In this document: in pieces, positions 1 to 5,882 of the stretch | Layout: each line of letters starts with the position of its first letter | Position numbering within the stretch: the stretch's first letter is position 1 | IMG/VR virus record: IMGVR_UViG_3300029319_003773 | Coordinates: 1-25,280 of that record | DNA from: a virus | Strand: one strand, 5' to 3' | Length of the DNA: 25,280 bases | Program-made: the position numbers and the translations under genes | Notes under the pieces: model-generated | Told to the model about the DNA's origin: nothing | The model's input: the letters and a program-made list of their open reading frames with translations, nothing else | Databases searched by the model: none

Positions 1-35
1 CACCGATAGACACTAATCGTGGTACTAACTTAGAC

Positions 36-94
36 ATACTAGTGTAGTATTGACATTACAAATCTTATGTGCAACAATGAGTCCAACATTGGAC
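36..94 (+). promoter_or_regulatory. Putative early promoter with two flanking inverted repeats
   Basis: A perfect -35 box TTGACA lies at 50-55. With a 17-base spacer the best -10 is AACAAT at 73-78, which is weak (four of six matches). A perfect inverted repeat, ATACTA-GTG-TAGTAT, lies at 36-50 and touches the -35. A second, GTCCAA-CA-TTGGAC, lies at 81-94, where transcription would start. Paired palindromes around a promoter look like repressor or activator operators. No regulator gene was recognised in the window. The boxes and palindromes are read directly; promoter function is inferred. No phage RNA polymerase gene was found here, so host sigma-70 transcription is the simplest reading. 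Confidence 0.5.
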
Positions 95-116
95 CTAAGA
101 AAAAGGAGAGTCTGTT

Positions 117-365
117 ATGACAACAGCAAACAAAATACAGAAGCAACTAGAACTACGTGGTCGCATCCTTAACAAGGACTTCATCTTTAGGAAGCGAGTT
201 AAGAAATGGAGATGGGAGTTTGGTAAAGAACTCAAAGAGTTTAAATCTTATCAGTTTGGTAAGTTCTCTATCTATCTTTCCAAACAGCCCATTGTGTTCT
301 GGAATATGCAGGGAATAGTGTCCACGACTAAGCGTGACTATTCTGTGCAGCCTGTGCTTAGATAA
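117..365 (+). CDS. Hypothetical basic protein, first gene of the rightward operon
   Basis: This 82-residue protein is not recognised. It is strongly basic and aromatic, with a Lys/Arg/Trp-rich stretch near residues 25-45 (RKRVKKWRWEFGKELKEF), and has no membrane segment or signal peptide. A strong ribosome site (AAAGGAGAG, 102-110) sits about six bases before the ATG, which fixes the start. It is the first gene after the putative promoter, so it is probably expressed early. Small basic first-expressed phage proteins often bind nucleic acid or host proteins, but nothing here shows which. An antisense reading frame of similar length exists but lacks a ribosome site. Confidence 0.75.
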   Translation: MTTANKIQKQLELRGRILNKDFIFRKRVKKWRWEFGKELKEFKSYQFGKFSIYLSKQPIVFWNMQGIVSTTKRDYSVQPVLR

Positions 366-386
366 CAGCATGAGAGGAGGTCTGTT

Positions 387-545
387 GTGCGTATCAAACC
401 AATTAACCCAGTTGCACGTGAGATGGCGTACAACAGACCACGTGCTCAAGTAGTGAAGCCTAAGAAGGGCAAAGGATCTTACAACAGAAAGAAGGACAAG
501 ACCAATGATGCAGTCAGAGTTACTATTTCAAAAGATACCAATTAA
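387..545 (+). CDS. Small very basic phage protein, GTG start
   Basis: This 52-residue protein starts at a GTG preceded by GAGAGGAGG (372-380), an almost perfect ribosome site. It is rich in Lys and Arg and contains a VVKPKKGKGSYNRKK stretch. Short basic proteins opening with NPVAREM and carrying a YNRKK motif recur near the left end of marine podophage genomes as I recall, always without a function. The last 41 bases overlap the next gene in another frame. RNA or DNA binding is plausible from charge only. Confidence 0.7.
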   Translation: MRIKPINPVAREMAYNRPRAQVVKPKKGKGSYNRKKDKTNDAVRVTISKDTN

Positions 546-654
546 AAAATCAGCGTTGGATAAACCTAAGAAAAACGAATGGAAGATACAAAGGCGTAAG
601 CAACGTAAGTTTAAACACAGCCAAAGGAGTATGGATAATCATGGTAGATACTGA
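505..654 (+). CDS. Small basic hypothetical protein overlapping both neighbours
   Basis: This 49-residue protein starts at tandem ATG codons at 505 and 508. GAAGGA at 491-496 gives a properly spaced ribosome site inside the previous gene. It begins MMQSELLFQKIPIKKS and has a very basic middle (QRRKQRKFK). It overlaps the upstream gene by 41 bases and the downstream gene by 14. Nothing in it is recognised as a domain. The ribosome site and its position in a compact operon support a real gene; there is no homology evidence. Confidence 0.6.
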   Translation: MMQSELLFQKIPIKKSALDKPKKNEWKIQRRKQRKFKHSQRSMDNHGRY

Positions 655-907
655 CGTAGAGAAGTTACTTACTTGGTGGTACAATAAGCCTGACAATTGG
701 GCTGGTACATACAAGGAAGATGAAGATGGGGTGGTTACACTTACCCTGTTTAAAAGACCATCAGCACGTAGCAAACCAGAGAGTATTGATGATCAGTTGC
801 AACGTGCCAGAGGTAGAGCACCCAAGCAAGAGTACGGTGGGTACGATGGACCTGATCCCACCATGCATGGGGATTGGCAACACAACGGTAGATGTACAGA
901 TTTTTGA
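641..907 (+). CDS. Hypothetical acidic protein
   Basis: This 88-residue protein is not recognised. It begins MVDTDVEKLLTWWYNKPDNW and ends in a Gly/Asp-rich, probably disordered tail. AAAGGAG at 623-629 lies about 11 bases before the ATG at 641. An earlier ATG at 631 belongs to the upstream frame and stops at once. The frame used here continues past a longer overlapping frame (720-1055), whose useful part is probably only its end (see the next gene). No membrane segment is visible. Function unknown. Confidence 0.7.
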   Translation: MVDTDVEKLLTWWYNKPDNWAGTYKEDEDGVVTLTLFKRPSARSKPESIDDQLQRARGRAPKQEYGGYDGPDPTMHGDWQHNGRCTDF

Positions 908-917
908 GGGTATTAAG

Positions 918-1055
918 ATGTATAACTATTTAATATATAAAACTTATGATGAATTAAAAAAAGCAAAATCTAACGGCACTAAACTTTCTACTGAACAAGA
1001 AATGTTTCTTAAAAAAATGAAGGGAATTGAGAGGATTAAATACGATGTTAAGTGA
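918..1055 (+). CDS. Small lysine-rich hypothetical protein
   Basis: This 45-residue protein begins MYNYLIYKTYDELKKAKSNG. The frame stays open upstream to 720, but the ATG at 918 has a good ribosome site (GAGGG, 906-910) and avoids a long overlap with the preceding gene, so it is preferred. The coding sequence is unusually AT-rich with A-runs compared with its neighbours. It overlaps the hydrolase gene by 11 bases. It looks helical and charged; no family is recognised. Confidence 0.6.
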   Translation: MYNYLIYKTYDELKKAKSNGTKLSTEQEMFLKKMKGIERIKYDVK

Positions 1056-1482
1056 AACTATACTTGCGGTAGGTGCTACGATCACGTGTCTTGCTCAGAA
1101 CATTTACTTTGAGGCACGTGATCAACCTACCATAGGACAACGTGCAGTGGCAGAGGTGGTGTTGAACCGTGTGCATGATCCAAGATGGCCTGACACTGTG
1201 TGTGAAGTGATACGTGAAGGACCGACATACAGTTGGAAACAGGACTATCCGATCAAACATAGGTGTCAGTTCAGTTGGTTCTGTGACGGTCTATCCGATC
1301 AGCCGAAAGATCAACGTGCGTGGTCAAAAGCGATTGCCATAGCAGAGGATGTGTATTATTCTTATGGCTTATCAATTAACACAGTGGACGGTGCTACCTT
1401 TTACCATGCCACTAATGTAGATCCTGAGTGGAGAAACGTAGAGTACATAGTAACAATAGAAGATCATATATTTTATAGATAG
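1045..1482 (+). CDS. SleB/CwlJ-like cell wall hydrolase (probable endolysin)
   Basis: This 145-residue protein matches the Hydrolase_2 (SleB/CwlJ) family, which cleaves peptidoglycan. The family signature is visible as LAQNIYFEARDQ at residues 17-28, with the likely catalytic glutamate E23. It is followed by AVAEVVLNRV, QFSWFCDG and a C-terminal ATFYHATNV segment, as in other members. The ATG at 1045 is preferred over an in-frame TTG at 1027 because AGAGGA (1030-1035) is correctly spaced. The first 15 residues are hydrophobic (ETILAVGATITCLA) and might act as a weak export or anchor segment. Its role is probably host lysis. No holin is recognised beside it. It lies in the early-gene end, away from the virion genes. 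Confidence 0.9.
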   Translation: MLSETILAVGATITCLAQNIYFEARDQPTIGQRAVAEVVLNRVHDPRWPDTVCEVIREGPTYSWKQDYPIKHRCQFSWFCDGLSDQPKDQRAWSKAIAIAEDVYYSYGLSINTVDGATFYHATNVDPEWRNVEYIVTIEDHIFYR

Positions 1483-1491
1483 GATAATGAC

Positions 1492-1974
1492 ATGAACATA
1501 TTTTTTATAGACAAATGCCCAATCAAATCAGCCCAACAACTATGTGACAAGCACGTAGTCAAGATGGTGTTGGAGACTGCTCAGATGTGTAGCACTGCTA
1601 TGCATGAGTGGGATTATGCTAAAGATTTAAATAATATATACAAATCAGCATATAAAAATCATCCTATGACTGTATGGGTTAGGGATAATGTTCGCAACTT
1701 TTCATGGGCTGTTACTCATGGTTTACATATTGGTGAGGAGTATACTTATAGGTATAACAAACAACATAAAAGCACTAAAGTTTTATCTGAAATGTATAGG
1801 TTAGTGACAGATAAAAAATGGTACATGTATCAAGACTTGTACACCACACCACCACAATGTATGCCAGACCAGTTTAAGTGTGACGATTACGTAGAGGCGT
1901 ATCGCAACTACTATCGTACAGACAAAGCACACATACTACAGTGGACAGGCAGACCTGTACCAGAATGGGTATAA
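1492..1974 (+). CDS. Conserved phage protein, possibly pyrimidine-dimer glycosylase-like
   Basis: This 160-residue protein belongs to a family I recognise from many marine phages. It starts with MNIFFIDKCPIKSA, then CDKHVVKMVLETAQM (residues 18-32), KNHPMTVWVRDN and EEYTYRYNKQHKS, and ends YYRTDKAH followed by RPVPEWV. The DKHVVKMVLE segment and the NHP motif recall the layout of T4 endonuclease V-type pyrimidine-dimer glycosylases (DQH followed by Arg/Glu, then NHP in bacterial relatives). If that relation holds, it would act in DNA repair, but the similarity is weak and remembered, not measured. The safe call is conserved phage protein of unknown function. AGGA at 1481-1484 is the ribosome site. 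Confidence 0.7.
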   Translation: MNIFFIDKCPIKSAQQLCDKHVVKMVLETAQMCSTAMHEWDYAKDLNNIYKSAYKNHPMTVWVRDNVRNFSWAVTHGLHIGEEYTYRYNKQHKSTKVLSEMYRLVTDKKWYMYQDLYTTPPQCMPDQFKCDDYVEAYRNYYRTDKAHILQWTGRPVPEWV

Positions 1975-1978
1975 AACC

Positions 1979-2191
1979 ATGACTATAATTAAGGATGAAA
2001 CTTACATACGTTTAGCCAAGGATAAAGCAGAAGGTGTAAGCCTCACTGATCCAGAGCTAGTCTATGTAAGAAAGATGGAAGAGCTACAACACATGTCTGA
2101 CTTTAGACCTGATTGGTTTCCACCACAGCACAAACAAAAAAAGATAGACGGTTTGTATGCTGATCTTATGAAAGAATTAAAGGAGACTTGA
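1979..2191 (+). CDS. Small hypothetical protein
   Basis: This 70-residue charged, probably helical protein begins MTIIKDETYIRLAKDKAEG and contains DFRPDWFPPQHKQKK. It starts four bases after the previous stop and has no clear ribosome site, so it may depend on translational coupling. Its C-terminal coding sequence carries the ribosome site for the next tiny frame. No family recognised. Confidence 0.65.
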   Translation: MTIIKDETYIRLAKDKAEGVSLTDPELVYVRKMEELQHMSDFRPDWFPPQHKQKKIDGLYADLMKELKET

Positions 2192-2192
2192 C

Positions 2193-2261
2193 ATGGAATG
2201 GGATATGGTGTATTTATTATTCATTGTCGTGGTGAGTATACTAGACGTAACAGGAGCATGA
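2193..2261 (+). CDS. Possible 22-residue single-pass membrane peptide
   Basis: This very short frame encodes MEWDMVYLLFIVVVSILDVTGA. It is almost entirely one hydrophobic helix with an acidic residue near each end. AAAGGAGA at 2179-2186 is a strong, well-spaced ribosome site, and the frame fills the gap between two genes exactly. Its stop region holds AGGAG for the next gene. It may be a real membrane micropeptide or only a leader for the next gene. Function unknown. Confidence 0.4.
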   Translation: MEWDMVYLLFIVVVSILDVTGA

Positions 2262-2262
2262 T

Positions 2263-2421
2263 ATGAGTTACTATCCTAGATTTTATAGACTACCTAGATA
2301 CATTCAGAAAGAGGTACGCTCAAAGTATGATGAGCCATTTACTTTGGAAGCCATAGAATATGGTGAGAAGTTATTTGAAGAACAAGTAGAAGAAGACATA
2401 CAAACATTTAAAAACTATTAA
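2263..2421 (+). CDS. Small hypothetical protein
   Basis: This 52-residue protein begins MSYYPRFYRLPRYIQKEVRS with a basic, aromatic N-terminus. It continues into an acidic helical half (EYGEKLFEEQVEEDIQ). The ribosome site AGGAG at 2252-2256 sits six bases before the ATG. It is followed by another strong site for the next gene. No known domain. Confidence 0.65.
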   Translation: MSYYPRFYRLPRYIQKEVRSKYDEPFTLEAIEYGEKLFEEQVEEDIQTFKNY

Positions 2422-2433
2422 AGGAGAATAGCA

Positions 2434-2655
2434 ATGCCTAGATATGAGGTTTGCATACACGTTGAGTTACCAGATGATCATCCAGATGTGGACGAGTTAG
2501 AATACATGGTAGATGTGTCACATAACATGACAGAGACATTGGGTTTGTTTGACATACCTAAGATCGTGGACTATGCCATGCACCATGCTAGTGAGGACTA
2601 TCCAAACTGTGAACTCAGCTTGGGATTTGTAAAGGAGATACAGTATGTACACTAA
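2434..2655 (+). CDS. Hypothetical acidic protein
   Basis: This 73-residue acidic protein begins MPRYEVCIHVELPDDHPDVD. Its pattern suggests a beta strand, then helix, then strand (small alpha/beta fold): strand YEVCIHVEL, helix around residues 38-52, and a final strand LSLGFVKEIQYV. AAGGAGA before the ATG is a good ribosome site. It overlaps the following secreted-protein gene by 11 bases, suggesting coupled translation. Function unknown. Confidence 0.7.
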   Translation: MPRYEVCIHVELPDDHPDVDELEYMVDVSHNMTETLGLFDIPKIVDYAMHHASEDYPNCELSLGFVKEIQYVH

Positions 2656-3001
2656 TAATATAAGATTTTTTATAGGGTCACTTACACTGGTAGTGCTACT
2701 GGTAGTGCTCACATGTGTAGCCAATGCACAGCAACAGCTACCCTGTTCACCCATGAAAGAGACAATGGAGAAGCTACATCAACAGCACAAAGAGGCTTTG
2801 ATATTTAGAGGCATCTCTGTAAGAGGACACATAACTATCATACACTTAAATAAGGACAGTGGCACATGGACTGCATCAATAATAAGACCAACTGATCCTA
2901 CGGTGATGTGTGGTGTAGATGCAGGAACAACAGGGGAGCTTATGGACAATGAAGAAAAACCAATCTATGGTGGGTGGGAAGACTTCAAAAAGTTATGGTG
3001 A
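2645..3001 (+). CDS. Predicted secreted or periplasmic small protein
   Basis: This 118-residue protein has a clear export signal: a short charged start (MYTNNIR), a hydrophobic core (FFIGSLTLVVLLVVLTCV) and an ANAQQQ cleavage-like site near residue 28. The mature part has two cysteines and ends GGWEDFKKLW. AAAGGAG at 2630-2636 precedes the ATG. It opens a run of three envelope-directed genes that ends with PstS. No family is recognised; a periplasmic accessory protein is an inference from the signal peptide and neighbours. Confidence 0.75.
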   Translation: MYTNNIRFFIGSLTLVVLLVVLTCVANAQQQLPCSPMKETMEKLHQQHKEALIFRGISVRGHITIIHLNKDSGTWTASIIRPTDPTVMCGVDAGTTGELMDNEEKPIYGGWEDFKKLW

Positions 3002-3185
3002 TTTAGTCACAGAACTGGTATGGAAAGCTGCCCATGCTGATCCCACTTATGACATAGAGAGAGCAAAAGTGGTTGCAAATATTTGCAAGATACCTATAAC
3101 TACGATTATGAAAGTGGTAAGACATGCTCAAAGAACACCTAAAGCAGTTAGTTGGGATGTGGTCAGCAACAAGATTATACAATAG
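2949..3185 (+). CDS. Small hypothetical helical protein; start uncertain
   Basis: This protein of about 78 residues overlaps the end of the secreted-protein gene by 53 bases in another frame. The frame is open from 2919. The ATG at 2949 is chosen because AGGGGAG (2932-2938) lies about ten bases upstream, but ATG 2967 is also possible. The conserved-looking part is GDLVTELVWKAAHADPTYD followed by VVANICKIPITTIMKVV, which resembles a small helix-turn-helix-type bundle. A DNA-binding role is only a guess. Confidence 0.55.
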   Translation: MKKNQSMVGGKTSKSYGDLVTELVWKAAHADPTYDIERAKVVANICKIPITTIMKVVRHAQRTPKAVSWDVVSNKIIQ

Positions 3186-3195
3186 GAGACAGCAT

Positions 3196-3471
3196 ATGTC
3201 TGATGAACATGAAGGTACACGCATAACTACCAAGACCCCACTGTACACGCTTGATTGGTACATCAAGTGGATAGCTAGTCTTGTGCTTATGTTTGGTATG
3301 ATATTAACTGCTAACAATATCTACCCTGCTAATCTATTCTTCCACTTCATAGGAATAGGTGGGTGGCTTATCGTTGGCATGTTATGGAACGATAGAGCCT
3401 TGATGGTAATTAATACTTTCGCTTTAGCTACACTAGCTACGAGCATGGCAAGGATCTATTTCTTTACATAA
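3196..3471 (+). CDS. Small inner-membrane protein, DUF6552-like
   Basis: This 91-residue protein has a polar N-terminus, then about three membrane helices: SLVLMFGMILTANNIYP, FHFIGIGGWLIVGMLW, and INTFALATLATSMARI. The Trp-rich entry (YTLDWYIKWIAS) and the WNDRALMVIN motif before the last helix resemble the DUF6552 membrane proteins of marine phages and alphaproteobacteria, as I recall. The ATG at 3196 has AGGAG a few bases upstream; the in-frame ATG at 3124 would run deep into the previous gene. It lies directly before pstS, so a role at the host inner membrane is likely, but the function is unknown. Confidence 0.8.
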   Translation: MSDEHEGTRITTKTPLYTLDWYIKWIASLVLMFGMILTANNIYPANLFFHFIGIGGWLIVGMLWNDRALMVINTFALATLATSMARIYFFT

Positions 3472-3486
3472 GGAGTATATATAAAT

Positions 3487-4524
3487 ATGTATAATATAAT
3501 ATTAACTTTAATAATAACTTACTTTATTACTTCTGTGTCTATGGGTATGGCATCTGCACGTGAGCAGATCAGGGTGGTAGGATCATCCACTGTGTATCCA
3601 TTCGCAACAATCGTTGCCGAGAAGTTTGGTAAGTCTACACCATTTAAAACACCTATAATTGAAAGCACTGGTTCAGGTGGTGGCATGAAGATCTTTTGTT
3701 CTGGTACAAGTTTGCGTTATGCAGATGTTACCAATGCCTCTAGACGTATCAAGAAGAAAGAGTTTGACATGTGCCAGAGAAACGGTGTAAGAAATATACT
3801 GGAAGTAAAAGTGGGGTATGATGGTATCGTGTTAGCAAACAGTAGAAACTCAAAAAGATTTGGATTGTCATTGCGTGACATATTCCTAGCACTAGCAAAG
3901 GAAGTGCCTACCAAAGATGGTAAGACAATGCCTAACCCATACAGAACATGGAAGCAGGTAAACCCAATGCTACCTGCCACTAAGATTGAGGTACTAGGCC
4001 CACCACCTACATCAGGAACACGTGATGCATTTGTCGAACTGGCAATGGAAGGAGGATGTAAAACATTTAAGTGGATCAAAGCATTGAAACGAACCAACAA
4101 GATGTTATATAAATCCCTGTGTCATACCATACGTGAGGATGGTGCATACATAGAGGCAGGGGAGAATGACAACATGATCGTGCACAAACTAACTGTTAAT
4201 CCACATACACTTGGTATCTTTGGGTTCAGCTTCTTAGACATGAATGGTGACAAGATACAAGGTAGCATTGTTCAAGGACACAAGCCTACGTTTGAGAACA
4301 TTGCATCAGGTAAGTACCCTGTGTCTAGACCATTATACTTCTATGTAAAGAAGTCCAACATTGGACTAATCAGAGGACTAAGAAAGTATGTAGATATGTT
4401 TGTATCAGAGAGAGCTACTGGTCCTGATGGTTATCTAACAGACTACGGACTGATACCATTAGGTGATACAGAGCGTAAGCAAAGATCTAAAGCAGTAATG
4501 AAACTACAAAACCTATCAATGTAA
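3487..4524 (+). CDS. pstS: PstS-like phosphate-binding protein (auxiliary metabolic gene)
   Basis: This 345-residue protein is a periplasmic phosphate-binding protein of the PstS family. In bacteria PstS delivers phosphate to the PstCAB transporter. The signal peptide covers about residues 1-24 (ending ASA). Phosphate-site segments are visible: VVGSSTVYPF (30-39), ESTGSGGG (59-66), the ADVTNASR segment with D80, and SGTRDAF with R179 and D180. AAGGAG precedes the ATG. Phage pstS genes are known from marine phages, where they are thought to raise phosphate uptake for DNA synthesis. No other pst gene is present, so it would rely on host PstCAB. Length is normal for the family and no damage is seen. 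Confidence 0.93.
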   Translation: MYNIILTLIITYFITSVSMGMASAREQIRVVGSSTVYPFATIVAEKFGKSTPFKTPIIESTGSGGGMKIFCSGTSLRYADVTNASRRIKKKEFDMCQRNGVRNILEVKVGYDGIVLANSRNSKRFGLSLRDIFLALAKEVPTKDGKTMPNPYRTWKQVNPMLPATKIEVLGPPPTSGTRDAFVELAMEGGCKTFKWIKALKRTNKMLYKSLCHTIREDGAYIEAGENDNMIVHKLTVNPHTLGIFGFSFLDMNGDKIQGSIVQGHKPTFENIASGKYPVSRPLYFYVKKSNIGLIRGLRKYVDMFVSERATGPDGYLTDYGLIPLGDTERKQRSKAVMKLQNLSM

Positions 4525-4535
4525 AGGAGGTTACT

Positions 4536-5003
4536 ATGCGTAAGCCAATGACAAAAGAACAGAGAGAGGCATCAGCTAAACGTCTTGAGAAAGCACGTGC
4601 AGCCAAACGTAAACCTGCCAACCTTAGTGTGCATGAAGATGTGCGTAACCTAGATAGTGAACACCCTGTAACTATGGACAAAGTTAAGTCATGGATTAAG
4701 CACAATGAAGAGGTGCTATCATCCTTGAAGATGTCCTGTAGAAGAGACAAAGCTATGCAGAAAAAACTTAACAACGAGATGAACATCATTGATATGTACA
4801 TACACAACATGAAGTTTTATTTGCGTACTGGTCTGTGGCTGGATAGTGTGTACGGTCAGGACAGGGAGCACAGTGTCATAAAAAAGTGCACAGTCATGGC
4901 TTATGATAAGCAAGGCAATGCCAAGCGATCAGTGGGTGTACACTATCCTGATATAGGTTTATACACCAAAGAGATGCAACAAGAGGAAGTGGAAGCAGTA
5001 TGA
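4536..5003 (+). CDS. Conserved phage protein of unknown function
   Basis: This 155-residue protein has a basic, helical N-terminus (MTKEQREASAKRLEKARAAK). A longer helical middle follows (residues 50-100), which probably forms a coiled coil, and then a mixed C-terminal part (VMAYDKQGNAKRSVGVHYPD). AAAGGAGG gives a strong ribosome site. It overlaps the integrase gene by four bases (ATGA), so the two are probably coupled. I do not recognise a named family. Binding to nucleic acid through the basic N-terminus is possible but unsupported. Confidence 0.75.
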   Translation: MRKPMTKEQREASAKRLEKARAAKRKPANLSVHEDVRNLDSEHPVTMDKVKSWIKHNEEVLSSLKMSCRRDKAMQKKLNNEMNIIDMYIHNMKFYLRTGLWLDSVYGQDREHSVIKKCTVMAYDKQGNAKRSVGVHYPDIGLYTKEMQQEEVEAV

Positions 5004-5881
5004 GGCCAGTATCTGTAAAACGATTAGTCAACTTGTATGTGCAATCACCAGAGTTTAATCGGCTACGTGATAGAACACAGCTAGATTATAAAAGGTTCTT
5101 GAAAGTATTGACAGATACGTTTGGTGAGAAAACAGCCAATGCTGTATCAGGCAAGGATGCTAGACTAGCCTATGAAGAATGGGTTAAGCGTGGCATACAG
5201 TTGGCTAATCATGTCTCTGTCGTAGCAGGTAGAGCATACAGGTATGGGTTGGATATGGAGTACGTGAAGAACAATCCGTTTACATTGGTCAGAAAGATCA
5301 CTCCTGCCCCACGTAAAGTTACATGGACAGAGGATCAGGTGCGTGAGTTTCTTAACGTAGCCTACGGTGACTTTGTTTATCGTAACGTAGGACTGATAGT
5401 GCAGATGGCATACGAGTGGTGTCAACGTGTGGGTGACATGCGAGTGCTTGAATGGTCTAGCATAGACTTTGACAACAAGAGACTAGACCTAGTGCAGTCT
5501 AAGCGTGGTGCATCTGTGCACCTACCCATATCAGATGGACTACTTGAGATGTTGGAAGAACAACGCAACGACTTTGACTTTCAACAGTATGTAGCACCTA
5601 TGCCTACACCTGTGGACGGTGAATACAAACCATTCTCTATGGAGAGGTTGTCTAAGATAGGTAGAAAGATTATGCGTCAGGCTGAACTACCAGAAGAGTT
5701 ACGCTTGATGGATCTACGTAGAACTGGTACAACTGAAATGGTAGAGGCAGGTGTGCCACTGCCACAGATCATGTCGGTGACAGGTCACGCCAATCCACAG
5801 TCAGTGAAGCCATACATTAAGAATACGTACCTTAGTGCTAACAGTGCATTGACTGCACGACAACAGTTTAAGGAGGAGTGA
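5000..5881 (+). CDS. int: Tyrosine recombinase / phage integrase
   Basis: This 293-residue protein is a tyrosine site-specific recombinase. An N-terminal core-binding helical domain (about residues 1-95) is followed by the catalytic domain. Visible active-site residues are R143 in CQRVGD, K168 in QSKRGA, R240 in MDLRRTG, H263 in TGHANP, and the nucleophile Y272 in VKPYIKN. The histidine that normally opens the HxxR box is methionine here (M237). It starts in a four-base overlap with the preceding gene. Integrases occur in several marine podophage groups and would suggest a temperate or formerly temperate life style. No attachment site resembling a tRNA end is visible nearby. Confidence 0.92.
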   Translation: MRPVSVKRLVNLYVQSPEFNRLRDRTQLDYKRFLKVLTDTFGEKTANAVSGKDARLAYEEWVKRGIQLANHVSVVAGRAYRYGLDMEYVKNNPFTLVRKITPAPRKVTWTEDQVREFLNVAYGDFVYRNVGLIVQMAYEWCQRVGDMRVLEWSSIDFDNKRLDLVQSKRGASVHLPISDGLLEMLEEQRNDFDFQQYVAPMPTPVDGEYKPFSMERLSKIGRKIMRQAELPEELRLMDLRRTGTTEMVEAGVPLPQIMSVTGHANPQSVKPYIKNTYLSANSALTARQQFKEE

Positions 5882-5882
5882 C

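Noticed and set aside
720-917. Upstream extension of the 918-1055 frame
   Set aside because: It would overlap the 641-907 gene in full. The ATG at 918 has its own ribosome site and the upstream part shows no protein-like pattern.
2940-3005. Programmed frameshift joining the secreted protein to the next frame
   Set aside because: The A-run near 2990 is a possible slip site, but the downstream frame needs a +1 shift, no stimulatory structure was seen, and a separate ribosome site explains the second gene.
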